Assembly: GCA_025617745.1 (NCBI GenBank) | Contig: CM046858.1 | Location: 52,211,925 to 52,275,924 of the forward strand | Direction of reading: 5' to 3' | From: Heliocidaris erythrogramma | Lineage: Eukaryota > Echinodermata > Echinoidea > Camarodonta > Echinometridae | Length of the DNA: 64,000 nt | Part shown: one piece after another, positions 39,094 to 48,472 of the stretch | How the letters are laid out: every line of letters starts with the position of its first letter | How positions within the stretch are numbered: position 1 is the first letter of the stretch | Position numbers and translations under genes: made by a program | The notes under the pieces: model-generated | What the model was told of the DNA's origin: nothing | The model's input: the letters and a program-made list of their open reading frames with translations, nothing else | Databases searched by the model: none

Positions 39094-39214
39094 GATTAAA
39101 CTGTAGAAAGAAGTACGCCCAATAAGGGAGAATAGAGCAGATTCAAGAGGAAGACAGATTTTCATTTTTTATATAAATTATTTTCTGTACTTGTGTGTTT
39201 ACGTTTGTTGGTTT

Positions 39215-39333
39215 CAAAATAGTAAACTTGCAGGTCAGTTGGGAATGCGGCTGATCCGAGATATTACTGGAATGTAAGAAAAACTGGATAAATCGAAATG
39301 GAATACGGTTCTCACCAGACATGATTATAGACA

Positions 39334-39364
<31 letters not shown>

Positions 39365-39375
39365 CAAAACCATGC
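39215..39375. repeat. Diverged copy of 36285-36420
   Basis: Shares GCTGATCYGAGATATTA and CAGACATGATTA with the earlier block at about 80 percent by eye, and ends in a 28 bp T run (39337-39364). Confidence 0.6.
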
Positions 39376-39621
39376 AAATGAACACATGTAATGCTGAAAT
39401 TGTTGAATTGCTGATCAAAACCCCTTTTTCATTATTGTATGCCTATTTTCTACTCAGTGTAAAATGTTATGGAGTAATTTCTTGAACATTTAATGCTGGA
39501 AGTCTGTATAAATATAACCATCATGACCATGATAACAGAATTGGGGTATGTGAAATGGGTCGCAGAAGATTAATTACCCTGAGTTTCCTTAGATTAAAAA
39601 AGTGTGTATTTCCCATGTACT

Positions 39622-39950
39622 TTTTTTTTTTTTTTTTACTTTTAAATTATGGAAATAAATATGTGATGTTGAATGTACCAAATTGCTAAGCAAAACACCC
39701 CTGGCAGTATTATAGGCCTGTGTAAAATGTCATAGAATGAGATTTATTTAGTTATTTATTTTTAATTTTTTTTTTATTTTTTTATTTATTATTATTTTTT
39801 TTTTTTTAACATTCAGTATTATGTAGTATACGAAATTAGTTGCCATGCATAGATCGATTACCCTGAAATCATCGTTCAGGAAAGTGGTATTTTCTCACTT
39901 ACTGTATAGGGCTAGATAACAATAGATCACTGATGTCAGAATTATAATTC
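39622..39950. repeat. Repeat A (second copy)
   Basis: Second copy of 36411-36697, directly followed by the second copy of repeat B. Confidence 0.8.
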
Positions 39951-40290
39951 GCCTGATAAAATAAAGATTTAACAGTGTATTGTGTTGTGGGAGTCAGGTG
40001 TTGGTCTTTAATCCCATTGGTGTTGGTTTTAATCCCATTTGGGTTTTTTCTTTTAATCCCATTTGGGTTTTTTCTTTTTTCTTTCTTACATTACTAAACA
40101 TTTTAATAGACACGTAGAGTTAAAAAAAAAAAAAAATGTAACTTGCAAACAAAATTGTGGAATTGAATCAGCTTTGTTTGATGCTGATGGTCCGGTGTGG
40201 ACAGGTATAGGATGCCGGAATGGTGATGGATTGGTGCCTGGCTTTTGCAACGTACATCAATTTTATTCCTTTAAAAGAAAATAAAGAAGG
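39951..40290. repeat. Repeat B (second copy)
   Basis: Second copy of 38785-39093 with an extra internal copy of the TTTTAATCCCATTTGGGTTT step. Confidence 0.8.
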
Positions 40291-41152
40291 AAGTAAGGAA
40301 CAATTTAGGGAAGAAGGAAATACATGTAGGGTACAAAACATGAACAATGTTTTGATTCTTGCTGTATCGATGTGATTAGCCTTTTTTGTGTAATGTGAAA
40401 CCCTGAGATTTTTTTGATTTCCTCTCCATGCACTTTGATATTGAACTGCTATAATTCAAAAAGATAATGCTAAATTCACAGTGGGATTTCGTTGTTACTT
40501 TTAAGGGCATTTTTAACATGTTTAAATACATTTAAGAAAGTGTTGAAACTTTACAGGTTATTGCCAATAGTATACACTGTATTTTTTTCTTTTATTTGTG
40601 TTATATTTCAAAAATGAATTTGCCTATCATAGTGTGGAAAATATCATCGTTAAGGGTTACCAGTTGTCTAAAGAATCGAAATAGCATACGTTGGCAAAGT
40701 AAAAGCAGTAATGCCGTGTAAATTATGTTGATATTTGACGATTAATGAAATAGTTGGCTATAAAACATACACGTAACTTGAAAAGGTTGAAATATCATTG
40801 GTATGGGTATTTTTTTTCTCTCTCTATCTCAACATTATCAAGGTGGGGGTTTATTAAGTGTTTGTTGCTTACTCGTCGAAGGTCATAGCTTGTAAAAAAA
40901 AATAATAGCAAATTGTACATTATGATTTAATTTTGTTTTGTTGATGGATGCCTTCAATAATATATTTGTTGATCATGGTGAGTTACTGGTTTCACATGTG
41001 CCCAAAGCACTGGTATGTGTTAATTGCATGCAGTCTATTATGAAACCGAAATTATACATGTTTTGGGGAGGTAAGTTCATCAAAATATACGATCACACCT
41101 GTTAATCTGTTTCCTTCAGGTTTTAACTACATTACTATATGCGAACTAAAGA
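40291..41152. other. No gene recognised
   Basis: AT-rich sequence without a supported gene or a repeat that I can name. Confidence 0.5.
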
Positions 41153-41399
41153 AAATTGTATCATGGTCATTCTAAAGATAATCAAGTATTTGAAGGGAAA
41201 TACATGTACTCTGTGGCAGACAATGAGGACTAGTTTGGGCGGAAGAATTTTGAAGGGAGGGGCCACATGAGTTAAATTGTATCATGGTCATTCTAAAGAT
41301 ATTCAAGTATTTGAAAGGAAATACATGTACTCTGTGGCAGACAATGAGGACTAGTTTGGGCGGAAGAATTTTGAAGGGAGGGGCCACATGAGTTAAATT
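41153..41399. repeat. 121 bp tandem duplication
   Basis: Two nearly identical units starting AAATTGTATCATGGTCATTC; only a few differences by eye, so it is recent. Diverged echoes of its GGGCGGAATTTGAGGGGAGG part occur near 41715 and 42000. Confidence 0.85.
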
Positions 41400-42106
41400 C
41401 TTTCTTTTAGTTAGAGTGAAGTATTTAGATTCCTTCATTCATTCAGGCTAGCTAAAGATCCTTTCAATCACTAATATCTGCACCATCTGTCTCAAACAGA
41501 ATGCCAATAAAAAGGTATCAATGGACGGGGATTTTGAACTTGTTACATTTACATATCTATTAAAAAAGTTAGTGATAGCTATACAGTCAACAGGGTGAAT
41601 AGTCGGTCGAATGTAGCGGGGGTCATATATTTATGCAAATACTATGCATTTAAATTGAGTTTGTATGTTGCTCCTCTATTTAGATAAATTAACAGACCAT
41701 GAGGCCTATTTAGGCGGAATTTGAGTGGAAGAGCCATGTCGCATTTTTTCTTTCTTTCAGTTTGCGTATACGGGCCTAATTGGGGAGAAAGTATTTCAAT
41801 AAAAATTTTGCGTAATATAGTGGAAAATTCCTTTCAATTATACTGTCTTAAATAAACTGACAGTACTTTAAGGCATCCATTTAGATGTTTTGTTCTTGTA
41901 ATAATTTGCATGTTTTCAAGTATAAAACCAATAGGGCATAGAATTTAAATTTCAGGTCAGGGTGAATATTTTATCATGCGATTAAGAAGTATAGTCTGGG
42001 CGGAATTTGAGGGGAGGGGCCACTTAGTGTGCTTTTTTTTTTCCAGCACGCGTACTGACCAAATTAGGAAGTCAATCAGGGTTTTGATTCTTGATATTTT
42101 GTATAG

Positions 42107-42472
42107 TTATTCAGGCAAGTGAGAACTCAATTCAATTGTTGAGATTAGCTGCAGGTAATAGAACTTCAGATGTTTCTGTAACGTCTTTAAAATTTTGTCT
42201 TTAGGAATTGGAAAGTTCACATTGTATGGCTTACACTGAAATTCCTGTTTTTGCTCCTCCGATTGGCCAAACTGACAATAGCCAAACTGACAATAGCCAA
42301 ACTGACAATAGCCAAACTGACAATAGCCATGATTATGTCTAGTTTGTACAGAATTTTGAAAGGAATGCTCTGAGTAGTTCTTTAGTTTCCTTTGTCCTAA
42401 AGTAGACAGATAAAGGCATTCCTGTATTTTGCATAAGACAGTGTTCTGTTTAATCACTGATACATTGGTCAT
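42107..42472 (-). CDS. ORF of 121 codons with four YCQFG repeats, unknown
   Basis: Open minus-strand frame from an ATG. The 15 bp repeat at 42266-42325 is an exact multiple of three and reads YCQFG four times. No recognisable domain, no nearby exon and no known homologue to me. A chance ORF over a minisatellite is quite possible. Confidence 0.2.
   Translation of the reverse strand: MTNVSVIKQNTVLCKIQECLYLSTLGQRKLKNYSEHSFQNSVQTRHNHGYCQFGYCQFGYCQFGYCQFGQSEEQKQEFQCKPYNVNFPIPKDKILKTLQKHLKFYYLQLISTIELSSHLPE
42266..42325. repeat. 15 bp minisatellite, four perfect copies
   Basis: Unit GCCAAACTGACAATA repeated four times without change. Confidence 0.95.
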
Positions 42473-42496
42473 GCAAGGGGTGAATAGCCTGTATTA

Positions 42497-42524
42497 TGGT
42501 TAGGTTTAGGGTTAGGGTTAGGGA
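42497..42524. repeat. Short interstitial TTAGGG repeat
   Basis: About three TTAGGG units with one variant (TTTAGGG). Far too short for a telomere. Confidence 0.85.
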
Positions 42525-43173
42525 GAGAATTTGAGATTTTCATGTAATATGTTCATTAACATTATGGGGTACGAATTTAGGAAGCTTATACAGTTAGCTT
42601 GGTTTATATATGCAAATTGTATTTTTCAAAGCATTAATTGTGGTTTTGTAAGATTAGCATCGACATTCAAGCTAGTTTAATCTGTGTTCATGTGTTGTGG
42701 GGTGTTTTTTTTTTTTTTTTTTTTTTAAATAATATAATACTGGAGATTATGATTGTCGCTTCAAGAAAGAAATTTGCATGCTAATATATATAATTTCAGG
42801 TTTCATTGCAAGGTGTAAACAGCTGTCATGAGTTTTGAATCTGATTTAACCATTACCGATCTAATTATTTTGTAAGCAGGTTCACTGTTAATGGCTTTGT
42901 CGTACTTAATTCTCAATATAACATTTTGTAAATATGAAGTATAGTTGGTGAAGTGTATTTTCTCCTTTTGTTTACATGTGCATTGTAAGTGATATACTCA
43001 TGCATCATCTTGGTTTAAATCAATCGTGAAGCGGCCAAGCTTATAACTTTAAAAATTCTTTTTCTTCCTTTTGTTGGATTGTTCGTAATGGAGGAAGAAG
43101 GGTCCTGTAAATCGAGGTCAATTTTCCCCTTTCTTTTTTTTTTGCTGGGAGAAGGGTCCGGGAAATCGAAGTC

Positions 43174-43467
43174 ATGTTATCCCCCCTTCTCTTTCTTCCT
43201 GACAAGGAAGGGCTTACTCATTGGGGATGGGAGGGAAGGAGGTTGTGGAACGGAGGGGTGGGAAGTTCTACTTGTGTGGGGGTAACGAAACACATGGAAT
43301 GCATTAGTAGGAATGAAAGGGTCTTTGACTTTAATTGTTATCGCTATCCAAAGAAACAGAGTGCAAAGGAAAGTGCTTTTTATGCTGCATGTCTGGCTCT
43401 CCATATAGCAGCTCAATTGTATAAGAGAATGCTTGGTTCAGCTTTACCACTTTTACGAGAGCTATGA
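43174..43467 (+). CDS. Small upstream ORF of the LINE (copy 1)
   Basis: 97 codons. The better conserved part reads HMECISRNERVFDFNCYRYP and then KKQSAKESAFYAACLALHIA. Its stop (TGA) overlaps the ATG of the next ORF as ATGA at 43464-43467, a layout suited to termination-reinitiation. The copy-2 version differs by an in-frame 6 bp insertion and a few substitutions, consistent with coding constraint. It has no RRM or CCHC motif usual for ORF1 of this group, so its role is unknown. It may also be just the 3' end of a once longer ORF1. Confidence 0.5.
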   Translation: MLSPLLFLPDKEGLTHWGWEGRRLWNGGVGSSTCVGVTKHMECISRNERVFDFNCYRYPKKQSAKESAFYAACLALHIAAQLYKRMLGSALPLLREL

Positions 43468-44846
43468 TGAGTACGAATGTTAATTGTAAACTATGTTCGC
43501 TTAATGTAAGAGGAATTAGGGAAAGTACTAAAAGGGGTGGGGTTTTTTCATGGTGCAGAGAAAGGGGTGACGTTATCTTTCTTCAAGAAACGTTTAGTTC
43601 AAAGGATACAGAGGACAGGTGGAGCTCAATGTGGGATGGGTTATGCTTTTATAGTCACGGTTCTGTTCACAGTAGAGGCGTTCTTATTTTAATAAAAGAT
43701 TCAGTGGACTTCAAACTCATAAAAATAGAGAGGGATGATAGTGGGTGTTTTATAATAATAGACTGTGAAATTCAAGGGTATAGAATTGTCTTATGTAATG
43801 TTTACTTTCCCACGAGAGATAAAGAGAAAAAACAAATAGAAATGATTCAGGACTTACGGAAGAGGTTTAATAGAATTAACGACAAAAATCATATTATAAT
43901 AGGAGGGGATTTCAATTTGATTTTGAATAATAATTTGGATTATAGCGGAAGGGTACTGCAAACTATCAGTAAATTTAGTAAAGAAGTAACTGAGTTCATG
44001 GAAGAGTTTCATTTATCAGATATATGGCGAGAAAGAAATCCCTTGAAAAAACAATACACTTATACAAAAAAAAATCCATTTATGCAGAGTCGATTAGACT
44101 ATTGGCTAATGTCTGAAAATATGCAAGGATTGGTTACAAAGTGTGAGATAGTTCATTCATTAGCACCTGACCACTCAGCAATACTTTTGACTCTTTATGA
44201 CAAAACAGAAAATAATATAGGGCAAAAATCAAAAGGATCTTATTGGAAATTCAACAACAGCCTTTGCACAAACGTAGATTTTGTTAAACAGTTGAAAGAA
44301 GAGATAATTAATTTGGAAAAAGATTTACAACTAGAAATTAAAGACAAGAGAGTCCTATGGGACTTTATGAAAATGAAAATAAGAAGTTTTACACAAGCTT
44401 TTTCAAAGAAATTAGCTGTAGAAAGAAAACAAAAAAGAGAGCTCCTTGACAAAGAAGTAGCGGATTTAGAAATTAGTCTTGCTGAAGGAGTTACAGAAAG
44501 AAAATTGGAAGCATTAAAAAAGAAAAAGGAAGAGTTAGTAGCTTGTTATAATTACATTAATGAAGGGATAAAAATACGTTCTAGGGCAACTTGGTATGAA
44601 AGTGGGGAAAGGGACACAAGATATTTTAGTCAATTGCTACAAACAAATAAAAGAAAGTGTGTCATAAAGAATTTAGTAACTGAGAATGGTCAAATGATTG
44701 ATAAAGAGAGGGAAGTTCTGAATTTGATTAAGATATTTTATTCAAAACTTTACTCTAAAGAGATAAATGAAGACATAAATGTATCAGACACAGATTTTTT
44801 TCAAAAATTTACCGTCTTTATCAAGGGAGAGTATACAAAATTGTGA
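43464..44846 (+). CDS. LINE ORF2 N-terminal part: AP endonuclease (copy 1)
   Basis: An exonuclease-endonuclease-phosphatase domain of about 230 residues: SLNVRGIRE near residue 12, LQETF near 40, GGDFNLIL near 150 and LAPDHSAILL near 230. These are the metal-binding Asn, Glu, GDFN and Asp-His positions of APE-type LINE endonucleases, which nick the target DNA to prime reverse transcription. A Lys/Glu-rich linker follows. The frame ends at 44846, just past a TTTTTTT run where the RT frame takes over; in copy 3 this run has six T and the two frames are continuous. Confidence 0.9.
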   Translation: MMSTNVNCKLCSLNVRGIRESTKRGGVFSWCRERGDVIFLQETFSSKDTEDRWSSMWDGLCFYSHGSVHSRGVLILIKDSVDFKLIKIERDDSGCFIIIDCEIQGYRIVLCNVYFPTRDKEKKQIEMIQDLRKRFNRINDKNHIIIGGDFNLILNNNLDYSGRVLQTISKFSKEVTEFMEEFHLSDIWRERNPLKKQYTYTKKNPFMQSRLDYWLMSENMQGLVTKCEIVHSLAPDHSAILLTLYDKTENNIGQKSKGSYWKFNNSLCTNVDFVKQLKEEIINLEKDLQLEIKDKRVLWDFMKMKIRSFTQAFSKKLAVERKQKRELLDKEVADLEISLAEGVTERKLEALKKKKEELVACYNYINEGIKIRSRATWYESGERDTRYFSQLLQTNKRKCVIKNLVTENGQMIDKEREVLNLIKIFYSKLYSKEINEDINVSDTDFFQKFTVFIKGEYTKL

Positions 44847-47253
44847 AGGAGGAATATTAGAAGGGGAATGTTATGCAGTACTAAAAGGAATGAAACAAAA
44901 TAAGTCACCTGGAAATGATGGACTAACAGTCGAATTTTATATTACATTCTGGGCAGAAATAAAAGATATGTTATTAGGGGCCTTAAATGATGCTTTTAAG
45001 TCAGGTGAACTATCAGCTTCACAGAAACAAGCAGTAGTCATTCTGATTGCCAAAGATGGGAAAGATCCGCATTTACTAAAAAATTATCGGCCAATATCTT
45101 TATTAAATATTGATTATAAAATTGTTTCAAAAGTAATAGCTACAAGAATAAAAGGAGTTTTGGAAAATATAATTTCAACAGATCAAATAGGGTTTATGAA
45201 TGGTAGAACTATAGGAGAAGCGATTCGAATAATAGACGATGTGATTTTCCACACGTCTCAATATAAATTGCCAGGGTATTTAATTGCAGTGGACTTTCAA
45301 AAGGCATTTGATTCGGTGTCACATATTTTTTTAAATAAAGTATTATGCTCTTATAACTTCGGCCCGGAATTTCGCAGATGGGTGGAAGTTTTATACAAAA
45401 ATGCACAAAGTTGTATTTTTAATGGAGGGATGTCGACGGGGTATTTTGAAGTACAAAGAGGCGTAAGACAAGGAGATCCCCTTTCTCCTTATTTATTTAT
45501 CTTATGTATAGAAATATTAGCCCATAATATAAGACATGATAGGGAAATCAAAGGTATTTGTTTTGGAAAGGACGAGGTGAAGCAAGTCATGTATGCGGAT
45601 GACATGACCCTCTTTGTTCAAGATAAAGTTTCCATTTTAAGAGTAATTAGGTTATTAGAGAATTTCAGAATAATTTCCGGACTTCAAATTAACAAGGAGA
45701 AAACAAAAATTCTTTTGTTGGGATCCTTGCATGGGAAGTCTTATGGAATGCCCCTAGGTCAAAAAGTTGATTTTGTAAAAATATTAGGTGTGGTATTTTC
45801 CTTAGATATAGAAGTAAAAGAAAGTTTGAACTACAAGGAGATATTAAGTAAAATTAAAAAGCTGTTGGGTTGGTGGAAGCAAAGGGACCTAACAATGATG
45901 GGGAAAATACAGTTATTGAAGTTGTTTGTATATTCTAAATTTATTTATGCAGCATCCCTCACACCGGTCCCAAAATGGGTTTTTGAAGATTTAGATAAGA
46001 TAACTTTTGAATTTTTGTGGAGAGGAAGAAATAAAATTCATAAAAACACAATGTATTTAGATTACCATTTAGGAGGTTTAAAAATGATGAATTTTGAATT
46101 ACTGATTAAAGCCCAGAGGGTTATGTGGGTCAAGAAACTTATGGAAAAAAATGATATGAAATGGAAGCAGTATTTTAATTATGTTACAAAACATTTAGGA
46201 GGAAATCTCATTTTCTCATGTGATTATTTATTGGGTTTATTGAACGTAACGCTGCCAAAATTTTATACTGATATATTGGAAGTATGGATGGAAACCAGAA
46301 ACTTCCGAACGAATGGTGAACCATACAAAGGAAATGAAATAATTTTTAATAATAAATTCATAAGAATCAAAGGGAAGTGTATATTTGATAAAAATCTATT
46401 TGACAAAAAAATATTTCGAGTAAAACATATAATGGATCATAATGGGAACTTACGATTATACTCATACTTTAAACAGCGAGGGTTAAACGTAACTGATTTT
46501 GAATTGATACAGATGATTTATAAGATGCTTCCATTGAGCTGGAAAAGAAACATGAATAAAGATGGCGATACTGTTCCTGATGATAGGGGTATTGTTTTTT
46601 TAATCGGTAAAAAAAAGGTATCAATAGCTAATATTAATTCAAAACAAATCTATAGGGAATTTCTCTCCAAGAAATCGGCCGCTCCCAGTGTTTTCACAAG
46701 AATAAGATGTAATTATGGACTTGCAGATAAAGATATAGAAATCCTTTTTAAAAGACCAAGACAGTGTACACTCAATAGCCGACTTAGGGAGTTCCAATTC
46801 AAATTGTTGCACGGTATTATTTACACAAATCAACATTTACATTTATTCGGAATGGTTGATTCAAATTTATGTAGCTTCTGTAAAAAGGAAGAGGAGACTT
46901 ACCGCCATTTATTTTTTGAATGCGAAAGAGTGAGATTAATATGGAGGAACTGTAATAATATTTTTAACTTCATATCTTTGATTAATTTAAGTTGGAAAGA
47001 AATATTATTTGGGATAAAATTACGGGAACAAGGAAAAGAACAATTGGTTAATCATTTTATAATTCTAGTAAAATACTTGGTTTTTAGGGGAAGGGAAAAA
47101 ACGTCAGAAATAAATATAGATAAAATAAAATGCAAGTTTAGAGAAGAAGAAAGCGAGGAAAGAAAGTTGGCAGTAGGGAGAAATAAATATCCCTTACATT
47201 TAAGAAAATGGGAAAATTTGGAAAATTTGGGGGAGAGCGAGATGGAGAGCTAG
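44779..47253 (+). CDS. LINE ORF2 C-terminal part: reverse transcriptase (copy 1)
   Basis: About 824 codons. The RT begins with KSPGNDGLTVEFY and NYRPISLLNIDYKIVSKV. Motif A is VDFQKAFDSV (near 171), motif B RGVRQGDPLSPYLF (near 227) and motif C YADDM (272-276). A thumb region and a C-terminal zinc-finger-like CX2CX8HX4C (from 698) follow, typical of L1/Tx1 elements. All three catalytic aspartates are present. The first residues come from the frame overlap rather than a true start. Confidence 0.92.
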   Translation: MYQTQIFFKNLPSLSRESIQNCEGGILEGECYAVLKGMKQNKSPGNDGLTVEFYITFWAEIKDMLLGALNDAFKSGELSASQKQAVVILIAKDGKDPHLLKNYRPISLLNIDYKIVSKVIATRIKGVLENIISTDQIGFMNGRTIGEAIRIIDDVIFHTSQYKLPGYLIAVDFQKAFDSVSHIFLNKVLCSYNFGPEFRRWVEVLYKNAQSCIFNGGMSTGYFEVQRGVRQGDPLSPYLFILCIEILAHNIRHDREIKGICFGKDEVKQVMYADDMTLFVQDKVSILRVIRLLENFRIISGLQINKEKTKILLLGSLHGKSYGMPLGQKVDFVKILGVVFSLDIEVKESLNYKEILSKIKKLLGWWKQRDLTMMGKIQLLKLFVYSKFIYAASLTPVPKWVFEDLDKITFEFLWRGRNKIHKNTMYLDYHLGGLKMMNFELLIKAQRVMWVKKLMEKNDMKWKQYFNYVTKHLGGNLIFSCDYLLGLLNVTLPKFYTDILEVWMETRNFRTNGEPYKGNEIIFNNKFIRIKGKCIFDKNLFDKKIFRVKHIMDHNGNLRLYSYFKQRGLNVTDFELIQMIYKMLPLSWKRNMNKDGDTVPDDRGIVFLIGKKKVSIANINSKQIYREFLSKKSAAPSVFTRIRCNYGLADKDIEILFKRPRQCTLNSRLREFQFKLLHGIIYTNQHLHLFGMVDSNLCSFCKKEEETYRHLFFECERVRLIWRNCNNIFNFISLINLSWKEILFGIKLREQGKEQLVNHFIILVKYLVFRGREKTSEINIDKIKCKFREEESEERKLAVGRNKYPLHLRKWENLENLGESEMES

Positions 47254-47686
47254 ATGGAGAGCTGGATATGGAGCAAAGTACAAAGGTTGAATCTTTATGT
47301 TAAACTTTTCACTTTCAGTTATTTTCACACTTTTTATAATGGAGTAGAATAGTAATATTTAACGCTTTTTTATCCCCACACAGGTAGAACTGCAAGGGAC
47401 GGGTGGGGGAGGAAAGGGGGGAAGGGGAGGGGAGAAGAAAGGGGCTGGGGGATTTGGGGATGAAGGACCTTGTTTGTCAGGTGGTTAGAGAGGAGGGAAT
47501 TGGGGGGGGGGGGGGTGGGGGTCGAGGGTGAAGTGGGGAGTTTTAATAAAATGATTACTCAGGGCTTCAATTTGTATATTCTGTTTATTGTATTTTGGAA
47601 AGATTTTTTTTTTTTTTTTTTTTTTTAATTTTTTCTGTACGGATAGATTGATAATTGAAAAGTATAATATTATGTTTTATATTATG
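47254..47686 (+). other. 3' UTR of LINE copy 1
   Basis: G-rich stretch (GGGGAGG and a G run near 47500-47520), then a T run; conserved in copy 2. No coding potential. Confidence 0.7.
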
Positions 47687-47997
47687 TTTTATATGTATTT
47701 CAATTTGTTGAAAAATTGAGGTTTTATATGTATTTCATTTTGTTGAAAAATTGAAGTTTTATATGTATTTCATTTTGTTGAAAAATTGAAGTTTTATATG
47801 TATTTCATTTTGTTGAAAATTGAGGTTTTATATGTATTTCATTTTGTTGAAAATTGAAGTTTTATGTGTATTTCATTTTGTTGAAAAATTGAAGTTTTAT
47901 ATGTATTTTACTTTGTTGAAAATTGAAGTTTTATATGTATTTCATTTTGTTGAAAAATTGAAGTTTTATATGTATTTCATTTTGTTGAAATTGAAGT
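47687..47997 (+). repeat. 33-35 bp minisatellite in the LINE tail, about nine units
   Basis: Units of GTTTTATATGTATTTCATTT, then TGTTGAAAAATTGAA, differing mainly in the length of the A run. It directly precedes the LINE 3' terminus. Copy 2 has only one or two units, so the number varies between copies. Confidence 0.9.
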
Positions 47998-48032
47998 TCT
48001 GGAGAAATAAAAACTACTAAATACAAAAAAAA

Positions 48033-48144
48033 AAAAGAATCGAATAGATTTTGGTGATGATCGGTTGACGCCTGCATCGGTTGTCATTTTTTTTTTTAAA
48101 TGACAGTAAGAGATTATATTAGTCAATTCTTTATTCTTTATTAA
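48033..48144. other. Spacer between LINE copies 1 and 2
   Basis: A run, then the AATCGAATAGATTTTGGTGA module known from 36038-36260, then AT-rich DNA. It looks like the remains of another dispersed repeat. Confidence 0.6.
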
Positions 48145-48172
48145 TAGGAGAAGGGTCTGGGAAATCGAAGTC

Positions 48173-48472
48173 ATGTTATCCCCCCTTCTCTTTCTTCCTG
48201 ACAAGGAAGTGCTTATTCCTTGGGGATGGGAGGGAAGGAGGTTTGGGTTTTGGAATGGAGGGGTGGGAAGTTCAACTTGTGTGGGGGTACCGAAACACAT
48301 GGAATGCATTAGTAGGAATGAAAGGGTCTTTGACTTCAATTGTTATCGCTATCCAAAGAAACAGAGTGCAAAGGAAAGTGCTTTTTATGCTGCATGTCTG
48401 GCTCTCCATATATCAGCTCAATTGTATAAGAGAACGCTTGGTTCAGCTTTACCACTTTTACGAGAGCTATGA
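48173..48472 (+). CDS. Small upstream ORF of the LINE (copy 2)
   Basis: 99 codons, the counterpart of 43174-43467. Two extra residues (in-frame GGTTTT-type insertion) and a few substitutions; the ATGA overlap with the next ORF is retained at 48469-48472. Function unknown. Confidence 0.45.
   Translation: MLSPLLFLPDKEVLIPWGWEGRRFGFWNGGVGSSTCVGVPKHMECISRNERVFDFNCYRYPKKQSAKESAFYAACLALHISAQLYKRTLGSALPLLREL

Larger units (their letters stand above)
43085..48032 (+). mobile_element. L1/Tx1-like LINE, copy 1, nearly complete
   Basis: The 5' region has a roughly 60 bp direct repeat (GAAGGGTCCKGKAAATCGAR at 43098 and 43152). It is followed by a small ORF, a long ORF with endonuclease and reverse transcriptase, a G-rich 3' UTR, a minisatellite tail and the end GAGAAATAAAAACTACTAAA with an A run. 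Only one frame change separates the domains. First of at least four copies in head-to-tail order. Confidence 0.9.

Noticed and set aside
42266..42325. CRISPR-like repeat array
   Set aside because: Units are contiguous with no spacers, and the genome is eukaryotic.
42497..42524. Telomere
   Set aside because: Only about three TTAGGG units inside ordinary sequence.
44240..44452. Minus-strand frames opposite the LINE ORF2 (also at 49247, 46639 and 51352)
   Set aside because: Antisense shadows of conserved coding sequence; they recur only because the LINE copies do.
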